A DNA stretch of 64,000 nt, from NCBI RefSeq assembly GCF_000740675.1, contig NZ_JPXI01000042.1, positions 310,001 through 374,000 on the forward strand. Direction: 5' to 3'. The notes beneath the pieces are model-generated. The model ran no database searches. It was not told the origin of the DNA and saw nothing but the letters and a program-made list of their open reading frames with translations. This document shows, piece after piece, positions 26,109 to 33,784 of this stretch. Each line of letters opens with the position of its first letter. The stretch's first letter is position 1. Position numbers and translations under genes: made by a program. The DNA comes from Massilia sp. BSC265 (lineage in GTDB: Bacteria; Pseudomonadota; Gammaproteobacteria; Burkholderiales; Burkholderiaceae_D).

Positions 26109-28865
26109 GTGAAGTTAAAGAAGCTCGCCCAATTGATCGCCCTGATGGGTGCGGTCAGCCCGGCCGTCGCACAAAACGTGCAAACGTCTGGTCCAATCCA
26201 GCGTGTCGAGATCACCGGTAGCAGCATCAAGCGCGTCGCCAAGGAAGGCGCACTGCCGGTGCAGGTGATCAGCGCCGACACCCTGCAGAAACAGGGTATT
26301 ACGTCCGCCGAGCAACTGATGGCGACGATTTCGGCGAACGGCACCGGTGCCGACAATCCGACTTCGGGCAACAACGTGTTCGGCGCCGATGCCGACCGCG
26401 TCAGCGGCGGCGCTTCCTTCGCGTCCTTCCGCGGCCTGGGACCGAACAGCACCCTGGTCCTGATCAACGGGCGCCGCGCGCCCACCCACGGCAAGAGCGG
26501 CAAGGCGGTCGACCTGAATTCGATCCCGATGGCGGCGATTTCCCGCATCGAGATCCTGAAGGACGGTGCCTCCGCGATCTACGGCACCGACGCGATCGGT
26601 GGCGTGATGAACATCATCCTGCGGACCGACTACCAGGGCGCCGAAGCTTCGGCCTACACCAACATCACCGAGGCGGGCGGCGGCAACATCCACCGCGGCT
26701 CGCTGATCGTCGGTACCGGCGACCTGGAGACCGACGGCTTCAACGTCATGGCTACCGCCTCGTTCACCAAGAACGAGAAGCTCGAATCGCGCCAGCGTGA
26801 CTTCGCCAACGGCTTCCAGCCTTCGCGCGGCCTGTCGCCGGACACCACCGGCACCCCGTACGCGAACCAGCTGACCGGCGCCGGCACCGCGCTGGGCACC
26901 GGCTTCAAGATGCCGAACGACCCGACCACCTACCTGCAGGCCAACCCGCTGAGCTTCCAGGGCAAGTGCGACACGGTCGAAGGCATGTCGCAGTACCAGA
27001 CCGCGCTGTGGAAGGACGTCACTTCGCCGCTGCGCACGCGTTATTCCTGCGCCTACGACTACGGTGCCGACTACGTGATGCAGTCGCCGTCCGAGCAGGC
27101 CAACCTGCTGCTGCGCGGCACCTATAAACTGGCGGCGGACCACAGGATGTTCGTCGAGGCGATCGGCTCGCGTTCGGAAGTGATCTCGATCCTGACCCCG
27201 GCCCAGATCTCGACCTCGCTCGCCAACGGCAACGCTTATCCGGTGGGCGGTCCTTACTACCAGGATCTGTCGGCCTTCATCCCGACCTACAACCGCAACC
27301 TGCCGATCATCTACAAATGGCGCGCCAACGCGCTGGGTAACCGGACCCAGGACAACACCACCGAGAGCGGCCGCCTGCTGGTCGGTTTCGAGGGCGTGAT
27401 CCGTGACTGGGACTACAAGCTGGGCCTGTCGAAGGCGCAGAGCACGTCGCACATGGACCTGCTCGACGGCTATGCCTACACTGCCGATTTCTACAAGGTG
27501 CTCGGCAGCGGCATCGTCAACCCGTGGTCGCTCGACGGCAAGCAGACCCAGGCGGCGATCGACGCGATCGAGAAGACCAAGTACCGCGGCGCTTTCCAGA
27601 CCGGCAAGACGACCATGACCCAGATCGACGGCACCGTCTCGGGTGAGCTGTTCGACCTGCCAGCCGGCAAGCTGGCAATGGCCGCCGGCTTCGACTTCCG
27701 CCGTGAAACCTACCTGTACAGCCAGGACGTGGCCGCCGAGCCGATCCTGCTGGCGCCGGGCAACGCCAACCTGCCGAAGGCCTCGCGCGACGTCAAGGCG
27801 TTCTTCGCCGAGTTCATCGTGCCGGTGACCAAGGACCTGGAACTGCAGCTGGCCGTGCGCCGCGACGACTACAGCGTGATCGGCGCGACCACCAATCCGA
27901 AGGTCGCCTTCCGCTACCAGCCGGCCAACTGGCTGCTGTTCCGCGGTTCGGCCAACAAGGGCTTCCTGGCGCCGAGTTTCGTCCAGCTGTACACCGGCTC
28001 GCTCGATGGCGAACTGTCGAACGGCGTGATCGACAGCGTCGGTTGCGCGCGTCATCCTGGCGACATCCGCTTCTGCGCACCGGAGCGCTTCGACTTCAAG
28101 TCCGGCGGCAACCCGAACCTGGTGCCGGAAACCTCGAAGCAGGGCACCCTGGGCCTGGTCATCGAGCCGTTCAAGGGCTTCTCGGCCTCGATCGACTGGT
28201 GGGCGGTCAACATGAAGAACCGCATCCTGAACCGCAGCGCGACCGTCGTGCTGCAGAATGCCGCGCTGCTGCCGGGTAACATCATCCGCAACCCGGACGA
28301 CACCATCAACTACGTCCAGGCCGGCTGGATCAATGCGGCGGGCGCCAAGACCCGCGGCATCGACGTCGGCCTGCGCGGCGACGGCAAGTTCGGCGACGGC
28401 TTCAAGTGGAGCGCCACCCTGGACGGCACCTGGACCGACAGCTTCAAGTTCGCCGAGATCGAAGGCCAGCCGTACAAGGAATACGTCGGCATGTTCTTCA
28501 CCCGCGACCTGTACCTGCGCTGGAAGCACGCTGCCACCTTCAGCGTGAGCCGCGGCGACTGGAACGTCCTGGTGAGCAACAACTTCGCCTCGGGCTACAA
28601 GGACCAGGTGCCGAACGCCGGCAAGGGCACGCCGCCGCCGGGCTTCAACCCGGACGTGTCGAGCTACACCCGCTTCGGCCTGGCGGCCACCTATACCGGC
28701 TTCAAGAACACCACGCTCACGCTCGGTGTACAGAACCTGTTCGACCGCGATCCGCCGTTCACCGCCCACAACGTTGACGAAGTGGTCGGCGCTGCCTGGG
28801 ATCCGCGCGTGGCCGATCCGCGTGGCCGTGCCTTCACCTTCAACGTCAAGTACAAGTTCTTCTAA
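26109..28865 (+). CDS. TonB-dependent outer membrane receptor
   Basis: Outer membrane receptor of 918 residues. The signal peptide ends near AVA-21; a plug domain follows (VEITGSSIKRV, then FRGLGPNSTLVLINGRRAP and IPMAAISRIEILKDGASAIYG) and then a large beta barrel ending in a terminal aromatic (NVKYKFF). The sequence type resembles receptors for oligopeptides and oligosaccharides rather than siderophores. The GTG start at 26109 follows AGGAG. A strong hairpin terminator stands right behind it. Its neighbours (a peptide-binding protein before, LD-carboxypeptidase after) suggest import of muropeptides or peptides, which is unproven. Confidence 0.92.
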   Translation: MKLKKLAQLIALMGAVSPAVAQNVQTSGPIQRVEITGSSIKRVAKEGALPVQVISADTLQKQGITSAEQLMATISANGTGADNPTSGNNVFGADADRVSGGASFASFRGLGPNSTLVLINGRRAPTHGKSGKAVDLNSIPMAAISRIEILKDGASAIYGTDAIGGVMNIILRTDYQGAEASAYTNITEAGGGNIHRGSLIVGTGDLETDGFNVMATASFTKNEKLESRQRDFANGFQPSRGLSPDTTGTPYANQLTGAGTALGTGFKMPNDPTTYLQANPLSFQGKCDTVEGMSQYQTALWKDVTSPLRTRYSCAYDYGADYVMQSPSEQANLLLRGTYKLAADHRMFVEAIGSRSEVISILTPAQISTSLANGNAYPVGGPYYQDLSAFIPTYNRNLPIIYKWRANALGNRTQDNTTESGRLLVGFEGVIRDWDYKLGLSKAQSTSHMDLLDGYAYTADFYKVLGSGIVNPWSLDGKQTQAAIDAIEKTKYRGAFQTGKTTMTQIDGTVSGELFDLPAGKLAMAAGFDFRRETYLYSQDVAAEPILLAPGNANLPKASRDVKAFFAEFIVPVTKDLELQLAVRRDDYSVIGATTNPKVAFRYQPANWLLFRGSANKGFLAPSFVQLYTGSLDGELSNGVIDSVGCARHPGDIRFCAPERFDFKSGGNPNLVPETSKQGTLGLVIEPFKGFSASIDWWAVNMKNRILNRSATVVLQNAALLPGNIIRNPDDTINYVQAGWINAAGAKTRGIDVGLRGDGKFGDGFKWSATLDGTWTDSFKFAEIEGQPYKEYVGMFFTRDLYLRWKHAATFSVSRGDWNVLVSNNFASGYKDQVPNAGKGTPPPGFNPDVSSYTRFGLAATYTGFKNTTLTLGVQNLFDRDPPFTAHNVDEVVGAAWDPRVADPRGRAFTFNVKYKFF

Positions 28866-28880
28866 CTTGACCGTTGTCAG

Positions 28881-28929
28881 CGGCCCGCTGTCGATGGAGG
28901 CGCAAGCCTCCACGGCGCGGGCCGTTTTT
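28881..28929 (+). terminator. Rho-independent terminator after the TonB receptor gene
   Basis: An outer stem CGGCCCGC/GCGGGCCG encloses a second perfect stem GGAGGC-GCAA-GCCTCC and is followed by TTTTT at 28925-28929. It is 15 bases past the receptor stop and 24 bases before the next start, so the LD-carboxypeptidase may be partly insulated from the receptor. Confidence 0.8.
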
Positions 28930-28952
28930 CATTTTTTTCACGCGAATTTCGC

Positions 28953-29996
28953 ATGACTCTCAGCCGACGCAGCTTCGGCGCCCTGGTCGCAGCCGGTTTC
29001 TCCGCCTCCGGACTCGCGGCTGCCGCGCCGCAGCGTTCTCCCAAACGCCTCATCAAACCCCCACGCCTGCGCCCCGGCGACCTGGTCGGCCTGATCGCGC
29101 CCGGCGGCTTCGCCGACGACCGCCTGATCGAGAAAGCGGTCCAGAATATCGAAGCCCTCGGAATGCGGGCGAAAGTAGGCACTTACATCAAGGCCGTGCA
29201 CGGCAACTATGCCGGTTCAAGCCAGCAGCGCCTGGCCGACCTGCATGCCATGTTCGCCGACCCGGAAGTGAAGATGATCTGGCCGATCCGCGGCGGCTCG
29301 GGCTGCATTTCGCTGCTCTCGAAACTCGACTACGGCCTGATCCGGCGTAATCCGAAAATCCTGCTCGGCTACTCGGACATCACCGCGCTGCACCTGGCGA
29401 TCTACAACAGGACCGGCCTGGTGACCTTCCACGGCCCGGTGGCCTCGTCGACGCTGGCCGACTATCCGCGCGAGCACATGATGGCCGTGCTGACCGACCC
29501 GCGGCCCAGCTACACGATCCCGATGGCACCGGAAAATGCATTGAAGGCGCACACCGCGCCGCACTTCGGCATCCGCACCCTGACCGCGGGCGTGGCCACC
29601 GGCCCGCTCCTGGGCGGCAACCTGTCGATCGTGGCGGCATTGTGCGGCACGCCGTATGCGGCCGACTTCAGCAAGGCCCTGCTGTTCCTGGAAGAGGTGG
29701 ACGAGGCGCCCTACCGCCTGGACCGCTGGATGACCCAGCTCGACCTGTCATTCGGTTTCGCCAATGCGGCCGGCGTCATGGTCGGCATCTGCGAGGATTG
29801 CGCACCGCAAGAAGGAAGGCGCTCGCTGAGCCTGGACGAGACCTTCGATCAGCACCTGAAACCCTTGACCGTGCCGGCGGTGACCGGTTATTCGATCGGG
29901 CATATCCGCCACCAGTTCACCATTCCGGTCGGCGTGCGCGGCCGGCTGGACACGGAGGCCCAGACCGTGACCCTGCTCGAGCCTGCCGTTTCGTGA
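28953..29996 (+). CDS. ldcA: Muramoyltetrapeptide (L,D-) carboxypeptidase
   Basis: Serine peptidase of family S66, 347 residues, that removes the last D-Ala from murein tetrapeptides. The nucleophile is S141 in LLGYSDITA, the triad glutamate is probably E247 in LFLEEVDE and the histidine is H317 in GYSIGHIRHQ, all at the expected spacing. The N-terminus SRRSFGALVAAGFSASGLA looks like a Tat signal, so it may be exported, unlike the cytoplasmic E. coli enzyme. It completes the set of wall-peptide enzymes in this region. Confidence 0.9.
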   Translation: MTLSRRSFGALVAAGFSASGLAAAAPQRSPKRLIKPPRLRPGDLVGLIAPGGFADDRLIEKAVQNIEALGMRAKVGTYIKAVHGNYAGSSQQRLADLHAMFADPEVKMIWPIRGGSGCISLLSKLDYGLIRRNPKILLGYSDITALHLAIYNRTGLVTFHGPVASSTLADYPREHMMAVLTDPRPSYTIPMAPENALKAHTAPHFGIRTLTAGVATGPLLGGNLSIVAALCGTPYAADFSKALLFLEEVDEAPYRLDRWMTQLDLSFGFANAAGVMVGICEDCAPQEGRRSLSLDETFDQHLKPLTVPAVTGYSIGHIRHQFTIPVGVRGRLDTEAQTVTLLEPAVS

Positions 29997-30085
29997 TCAC
30001 TCGGGATCGAAACTGAACATGAGCGGGAAGATCATCGGGCAGGGCTTGCCGGCACACAGCGCCGGCTTGAAGCGCTGCATCATGG
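29997..30085 (-). pseudogene. Short remnant resembling a TonB-type C-terminus
   Basis: On the minus strand a reading frame gives MMQRFKPALCAGKPCPMIFP and ends in MFSFDPE. RFKPAL-x-GKP followed by a beta strand is the pattern of energy-transducer TonB C-terminal domains. Only about 30 residues exist, with no front part, between ldcA and the acetyltransferase gene. It may be a leftover of a deleted gene. Confidence 0.3.
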
Positions 30086-30088
30086 CGA

Positions 30089-30622
30089 TCAGGCCAGTTG
30101 CAGGCTCATCGACACCGCGCCGACTGCTTGCCCGCCGATGCGGTAGAGGTCCGGCACTTCGCCGGTGACGTGAAAACCGGTGCGCGCGTACAGTGCGCGT
30201 GCCTTGTGGTTTTGCGCCAGCACTTCGAGGTCGACCCAGGCGAAGCCGCCGGCGCGGGCCCAGGCCAGCGCCTCCTGCACCAGGCGCGTGCCGATGCCGG
30301 CGCGGCGCAGGTCGTGGCGCACGCCCATGCCGAGCAGGGTGCGATGGCCGGAGGCCGGCTCCGGCCGGCCGCGCAGGTCGATGTGGCCGGCCACCAGGCC
30401 GTTCTCGTCGAGCGCGATCCATACCTGGCGCCAGCCCGGCTGGCCTGCGGGCCTTGTCATACCGGTGGCGAAGCGCTCGCGCATGGCCGGCGGCACGCCA
30501 TCGGGCGTCGGTTCCATCGGCTGGAACAGCAGGCCGTCGCGACCGTTCTCCGCCAGCTGCTCGCCCAGGTAGGCGAACAGCGCCGGCAGGTCCTCAAGCG
30601 TGGCGGGACGGATCGTGATCAC
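30089..30622 (-). CDS. GNAT-family N-acetyltransferase
   Basis: Acetyl-CoA-dependent transferase of 177 residues. The acetyl-CoA binding motif is in LLGMGVRHDLRRAGIGTRL (about 107-125), followed by the C-terminal ARALYARTGFHVTGEVPDLY. The substrate is unknown. The GTG start at 30622 is chosen because it overlaps the stop of the acyl-CoA dehydrogenase by 4 bases (GTGA), a coupled arrangement, and gives the normal VITIRPATLEDL N-terminus; the longer frame upstream is the neighbour's sequence. Confidence 0.83.
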   Translation of the reverse strand: MITIRPATLEDLPALFAYLGEQLAENGRDGLLFQPMEPTPDGVPPAMRERFATGMTRPAGQPGWRQVWIALDENGLVAGHIDLRGRPEPASGHRTLLGMGVRHDLRRAGIGTRLVQEALAWARAGGFAWVDLEVLAQNHKARALYARTGFHVTGEVPDLYRIGGQAVGAVSMSLQLA

Positions 30623-31746
30623 AGTGCCCGCGCGATCAGGATCTTCTGGATGTCGCTGGTGCCTTCGTAGATCTGGCACACGCGAACGTCGCGGTAGATG
30701 CGCTCGACCGGGAAGTCGGCCACGTAGCCGTAGCCGCCGAACACCTGCATGGCGCTGGAGACCACGCGCTCGGCCATCTCGGAGGCGAACAGCTTGGCCA
30801 TCGCGGCTTCCTTCAGGCAGGGCAGGCCGGCATCCTTCATCGAGGCCGCGTGCAGGATCAGCTGGCGCGCGGCCTCGATCTGCATCGCCATCTCGGCCAG
30901 GCGGAACTGCACCGACTGGTGCTCGAAGATCGGCTTGCCGAAGCTCTCGCGGTCTTTCGCATACGCCAGCGCGGCTTCATACGCCGCGCGCGCCATGCCG
31001 ACCGACTGCGAGGCGATGCCGATGCGGCCGCCCTCGAGGCCGGACAGGGCGATCTTGTAGCCCATGCCTTCCTCGCCGATCAGGTTCGCCGCCGGCACGC
31101 GGCAGTTGTCGAACACGATCTGCGCGGTGTCCGAGGAGTGCTGGCCCATCTTCTGTTCCAGGCCGGCGACGATGTAGCCCGGCGTAGTCGTCGGCACCCA
31201 GAAGGCGCTGATGCCCTTCTTGCCGGCAGTCTTGTCGGTGACCGCCATGACGATGGCCACATCGCCGTACTTGCCGCTGGTGATGAACTGCTTGGTGCCG
31301 TTGAGGACGTAATGGTCGCCGTCGCGGACGGCGGTGGTACGCAAGGCCGAGGCGTCGCTGCCGGTGTGCGGTTCGGTGAGGGCAAAGGCGCCCAGCATCT
31401 CGCCTTGCGCCAGCGGGACCAGGTATCGTGCTTTTTGCTCTTCGTTCGCATACATCATGGCGATCGAGCAGACCGGGCAGTTGTTGACCGAGATGATGGT
31501 CGAGGTGCCGCCGTCGCCGGCCGCGATCTCTTCCAGCACCAGCGCCAGCGACACGTAGTCGAGGCCTGCGCCGCCGTACTGCTCCGGCACCGCGACGCCG
31601 AAGGCGCCCAGGCCGGCCAGTTCCTTCAGCTCGTCCTTCGGAAAATAGTGTTCGCGGTCCCAGCGCGCGGCGTTCGGGGCCAGGCGCTCCTGCGCGTAGC
31701 TGCGCAGGGCGTCGCGGATCATCTGGTGTTCTTCGCTCAGTATCAT
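30619..31746 (-). CDS. Acyl-CoA dehydrogenase (short/branched-chain type)
   Basis: FAD enzyme of 375 residues that makes the first double bond in acyl-CoA breakdown. Features are FALTEPHTGSDASALRT (about 120-136), GYKIALSGLEGGRIGIA, and the catalytic base E361 in QIYEGTSDIQ. With the base in the canonical position it is unlike the isovaleryl-CoA dehydrogenase at 35791. Short-chain (butyryl) or methyl-branched acyl-CoA are the likely substrates. It probably forms a unit with the SDR upstream (31 bases) and the acetyltransferase downstream (overlap). Confidence 0.92.
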   Translation of the reverse strand: MILSEEHQMIRDALRSYAQERLAPNAARWDREHYFPKDELKELAGLGAFGVAVPEQYGGAGLDYVSLALVLEEIAAGDGGTSTIISVNNCPVCSIAMMYANEEQKARYLVPLAQGEMLGAFALTEPHTGSDASALRTTAVRDGDHYVLNGTKQFITSGKYGDVAIVMAVTDKTAGKKGISAFWVPTTTPGYIVAGLEQKMGQHSSDTAQIVFDNCRVPAANLIGEEGMGYKIALSGLEGGRIGIASQSVGMARAAYEAALAYAKDRESFGKPIFEHQSVQFRLAEMAMQIEAARQLILHAASMKDAGLPCLKEAAMAKLFASEMAERVVSSAMQVFGGYGYVADFPVERIYRDVRVCQIYEGTSDIQKILIARAL

Positions 31747-31777
31747 CGTGTCTCGTATCTTGTTTGTGTTGTCCGGC

Positions 31778-32446
31778 TTACCAGGGAATGGGCGTGCCGT
31801 CGTGGTTCAGGAAGCTGCCGTTGCTGGACGCATCCAGCCTGTCCAGCGTGGCGCGCAGGTCGCGCACGCTCTGCTCCACCGTGAGCGTGGCGCCGCTGCC
31901 GCCCATGTCGGTCTGCACCCAGCCCGGGTGGAAGGACACGCAGGTGACGCCCTGCGCCCCGTAGGTGATGGCGGCATCGGCGAGCACCGAGTTGAGCGCC
32001 GCCTTGCTGGCGCGGTACAGGGTGCCGTCGGTAGAGCTGCGCGCGCCGATCGAGCCCATCTTCGAAGACAGCACGGCCAGCTTGCCGCGCGTATCGGCCA
32101 GCAGCGGGCCGACGATCGGGATCAGGCGCATGGCCGACAGCACGTTGGTGCGCATGACGGTGTCGAATTCGGGGCCGGTCGGGAAGCCCGAGCCCGACGG
32201 GCCGTAGACGCCGGCCACCAGCCAGGCCACGTCGACCTTCTCGTCGTCGAGCCGCCAGCCGAGCGCGGCGATCGAATCGGCGCTGGTGACGTCGAGCTGG
32301 TGGGCGGTCGCGCCCATGCGGGCCAACGCGTCGCAGTCTTCCTGCTTGCGTGCAGTGGCGATCACGCGCCAGCCCTCTATACGGTACTGGCGCACCATCT
32401 CGTGGCCGATGCCGCGCGAAGCGCCGAGGATCAAAGCGGTAGGCAT
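31778..32446 (-). CDS. Short-chain dehydrogenase/reductase
   Basis: Rossmann-fold oxidoreductase of 222 residues. The cofactor motif is LILGASRGIGHEM (about 5-17), the catalytic Ser is in AVLSSKMGSIG and the YxxxK pair is YRASK near 144-148. It resembles the C-factor/YbbO group of small SDRs. The substrate is unknown. The start at 32446 is backed by AAGGAG. A BIME-like repeat separates it from the thiolase gene upstream. Confidence 0.88.
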   Translation of the reverse strand: MPTALILGASRGIGHEMVRQYRIEGWRVIATARKQEDCDALARMGATAHQLDVTSADSIAALGWRLDDEKVDVAWLVAGVYGPSGSGFPTGPEFDTVMRTNVLSAMRLIPIVGPLLADTRGKLAVLSSKMGSIGARSSTDGTLYRASKAALNSVLADAAITYGAQGVTCVSFHPGWVQTDMGGSGATLTVEQSVRDLRATLDRLDASSNGSFLNHDGTPIPW

Positions 32447-32470
32447 AGCAGCTCCTTGTGTTTGGGTTTC

Positions 32471-32571
32471 GTAGGGTGGGCGGCTTCGCCGCCCACGCGT
32501 TCAACTAAAGAATGCGTCATCGTAACGCCTGCGTAATTTGAACGCGTGGGCAGGAGACCTGCCCACCCTAC
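32471..32571. repeat. GTAG-headed inverted repeat pair (BIME-like), copy 2
   Basis: Two hairpins in opposite orientation. The left one runs from GTAGGGTGGGCGGC, loop TTCG, to GCCCACGCGTTCAA. The right one runs from TTGAACGCGTGGGC to GCCCACCCTAC. The outer GTAGGGTGGGC and inner CGCGTTCAA arms are mirror images, so the 101-bp unit is itself palindromic. It lies between the SDR start and the thiolase stop. Confidence 0.85.
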
Positions 32572-32584
32572 AACTGCAACAGCG

Positions 32585-33784
32585 TCAGATCAGCTCGATT
32601 GCCATTGCCGTCGCTTCACCGCCGCCGATGCACAGCGAAGCCACGCCGCGCTTGCCGCCGGTGCGCTTCAGCGCGCCCAGCAGGGTGACGATGATGCGCG
32701 CGCCCGAGGCGCCGATCGGGTGGCCCAGGGCGCAGGCGCCGCCGTGGATGTTGACCTTGCTGTGCGGGATGTCGAGGTCACGCATGGCGGCCATCGGCAC
32801 CGCGGCGAAGGCTTCGTTGATCTCGAACAGGTCGACATCACCGGCAGTCCAGCCGGTCTTCTTGAACAGCTTCTGCATCGCGCCGATCGGGGCGGTGGTG
32901 AACAGGTTCGGTTCCTGGGCGTGGGTCGCATGGCCGAGGACGCGGGCGATCGGGGTCAGGCCCAGTTCCTTGGCCTTCGATTCGCGCATCATCACCAGGG
33001 CGGCGGCGCCGTCGTTGATCGACGAGGACGAGGCGGCGGTCACGGTGCCGTCCTTCTTGAATGCCGGCTTGAGCGACGGGATCTTGTCGACCTTGGCCTT
33101 CATCGGGCCTTCGTCCTTCTCGACCAGCAGTTCGCCGGTGCGGGTGCTGACTGCGACCGGTGCGACTTCCCAGTTGAACCAGCCTTCGTTGTTGGCGTTT
33201 TGTGCGCGCTTGACCGACTCGATCGCGAAGTTGTCCTGGTCCTCGCGCGAGAACTGGTAGGTGGCCACGCACTCTTCGGCGAAGGTGCCCATCGAACGGC
33301 CTTCGCCGGTCTTCTCGTTGCGCGAATAGGCGTCTTCGAGGCCGTCGAGCATCATGTGGTCGAACATCGGCGCATGGCCGATGCGGTAGCCGCCGCGCGC
33401 CTTCGGGATCAGGTAGGGCGCATTGGTCATCGATTCCATGCCGCCTGCGACGACGATGTCGGCGCTGCCGGCCACCAGCTGGTCATGGGCGAAGATCGCA
33501 GCCTGCATCGCCGAGCCGCACATCTTCGAGAGGGTCACGGCGCCGGTCGACAGCGGCAGGCCGGCCTTGATCAGCGCCTGGCGCGCCGGGGCCTGGCCCT
33601 GGCCGGCCATCAGGCAGTTGCCGAAGTAGACGTGCTCGACGCTGTTGGCGTCGACGCCGGCGCGCTCCACCGCGGCCTTGATCGCCACCGCGCCGAGGTC
33701 GCTCGCCGACTTCGACGAAAAATCGCCCTGGAAGGCGCCCATCGGGGTACGGGCGGCGCCAACGATAACGACTGGATCATTCAT
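32585..33784 (-). CDS. Acetyl-CoA acetyltransferase (thiolase)
   Basis: Thiolase of 399 residues that condenses or cleaves acetoacetyl-CoA. The acyl-accepting cysteine is C89 in SKMCGSAMQA; the C-terminal GHPIGASGAR histidine and the second cysteine in SLCIGGGEATAM are present. Acetoacetyl-CoA is the end product of leucine breakdown, so it fits the region, but PHB synthesis or fatty-acid oxidation are equally possible. The start overlaps the aceK stop by 8 bases, an unusual pairing that suggests a joint message. Confidence 0.93.
   Translation of the reverse strand: MNDPVVIVGAARTPMGAFQGDFSSKSASDLGAVAIKAAVERAGVDANSVEHVYFGNCLMAGQGQAPARQALIKAGLPLSTGAVTLSKMCGSAMQAAIFAHDQLVAGSADIVVAGGMESMTNAPYLIPKARGGYRIGHAPMFDHMMLDGLEDAYSRNEKTGEGRSMGTFAEECVATYQFSREDQDNFAIESVKRAQNANNEGWFNWEVAPVAVSTRTGELLVEKDEGPMKAKVDKIPSLKPAFKKDGTVTAASSSSINDGAAALVMMRESKAKELGLTPIARVLGHATHAQEPNLFTTAPIGAMQKLFKKTGWTAGDVDLFEINEAFAAVPMAAMRDLDIPHSKVNIHGGACALGHPIGASGARIIVTLLGALKRTGGKRGVASLCIGGGEATAMAIELI

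Noticed and set aside
26115..28913. Open frame of 932 codons opposite the TonB receptor gene
   Set aside because: Antisense shadow with a biased composition; the plus strand has a signal peptide, plug motifs and a terminal barrel strand.
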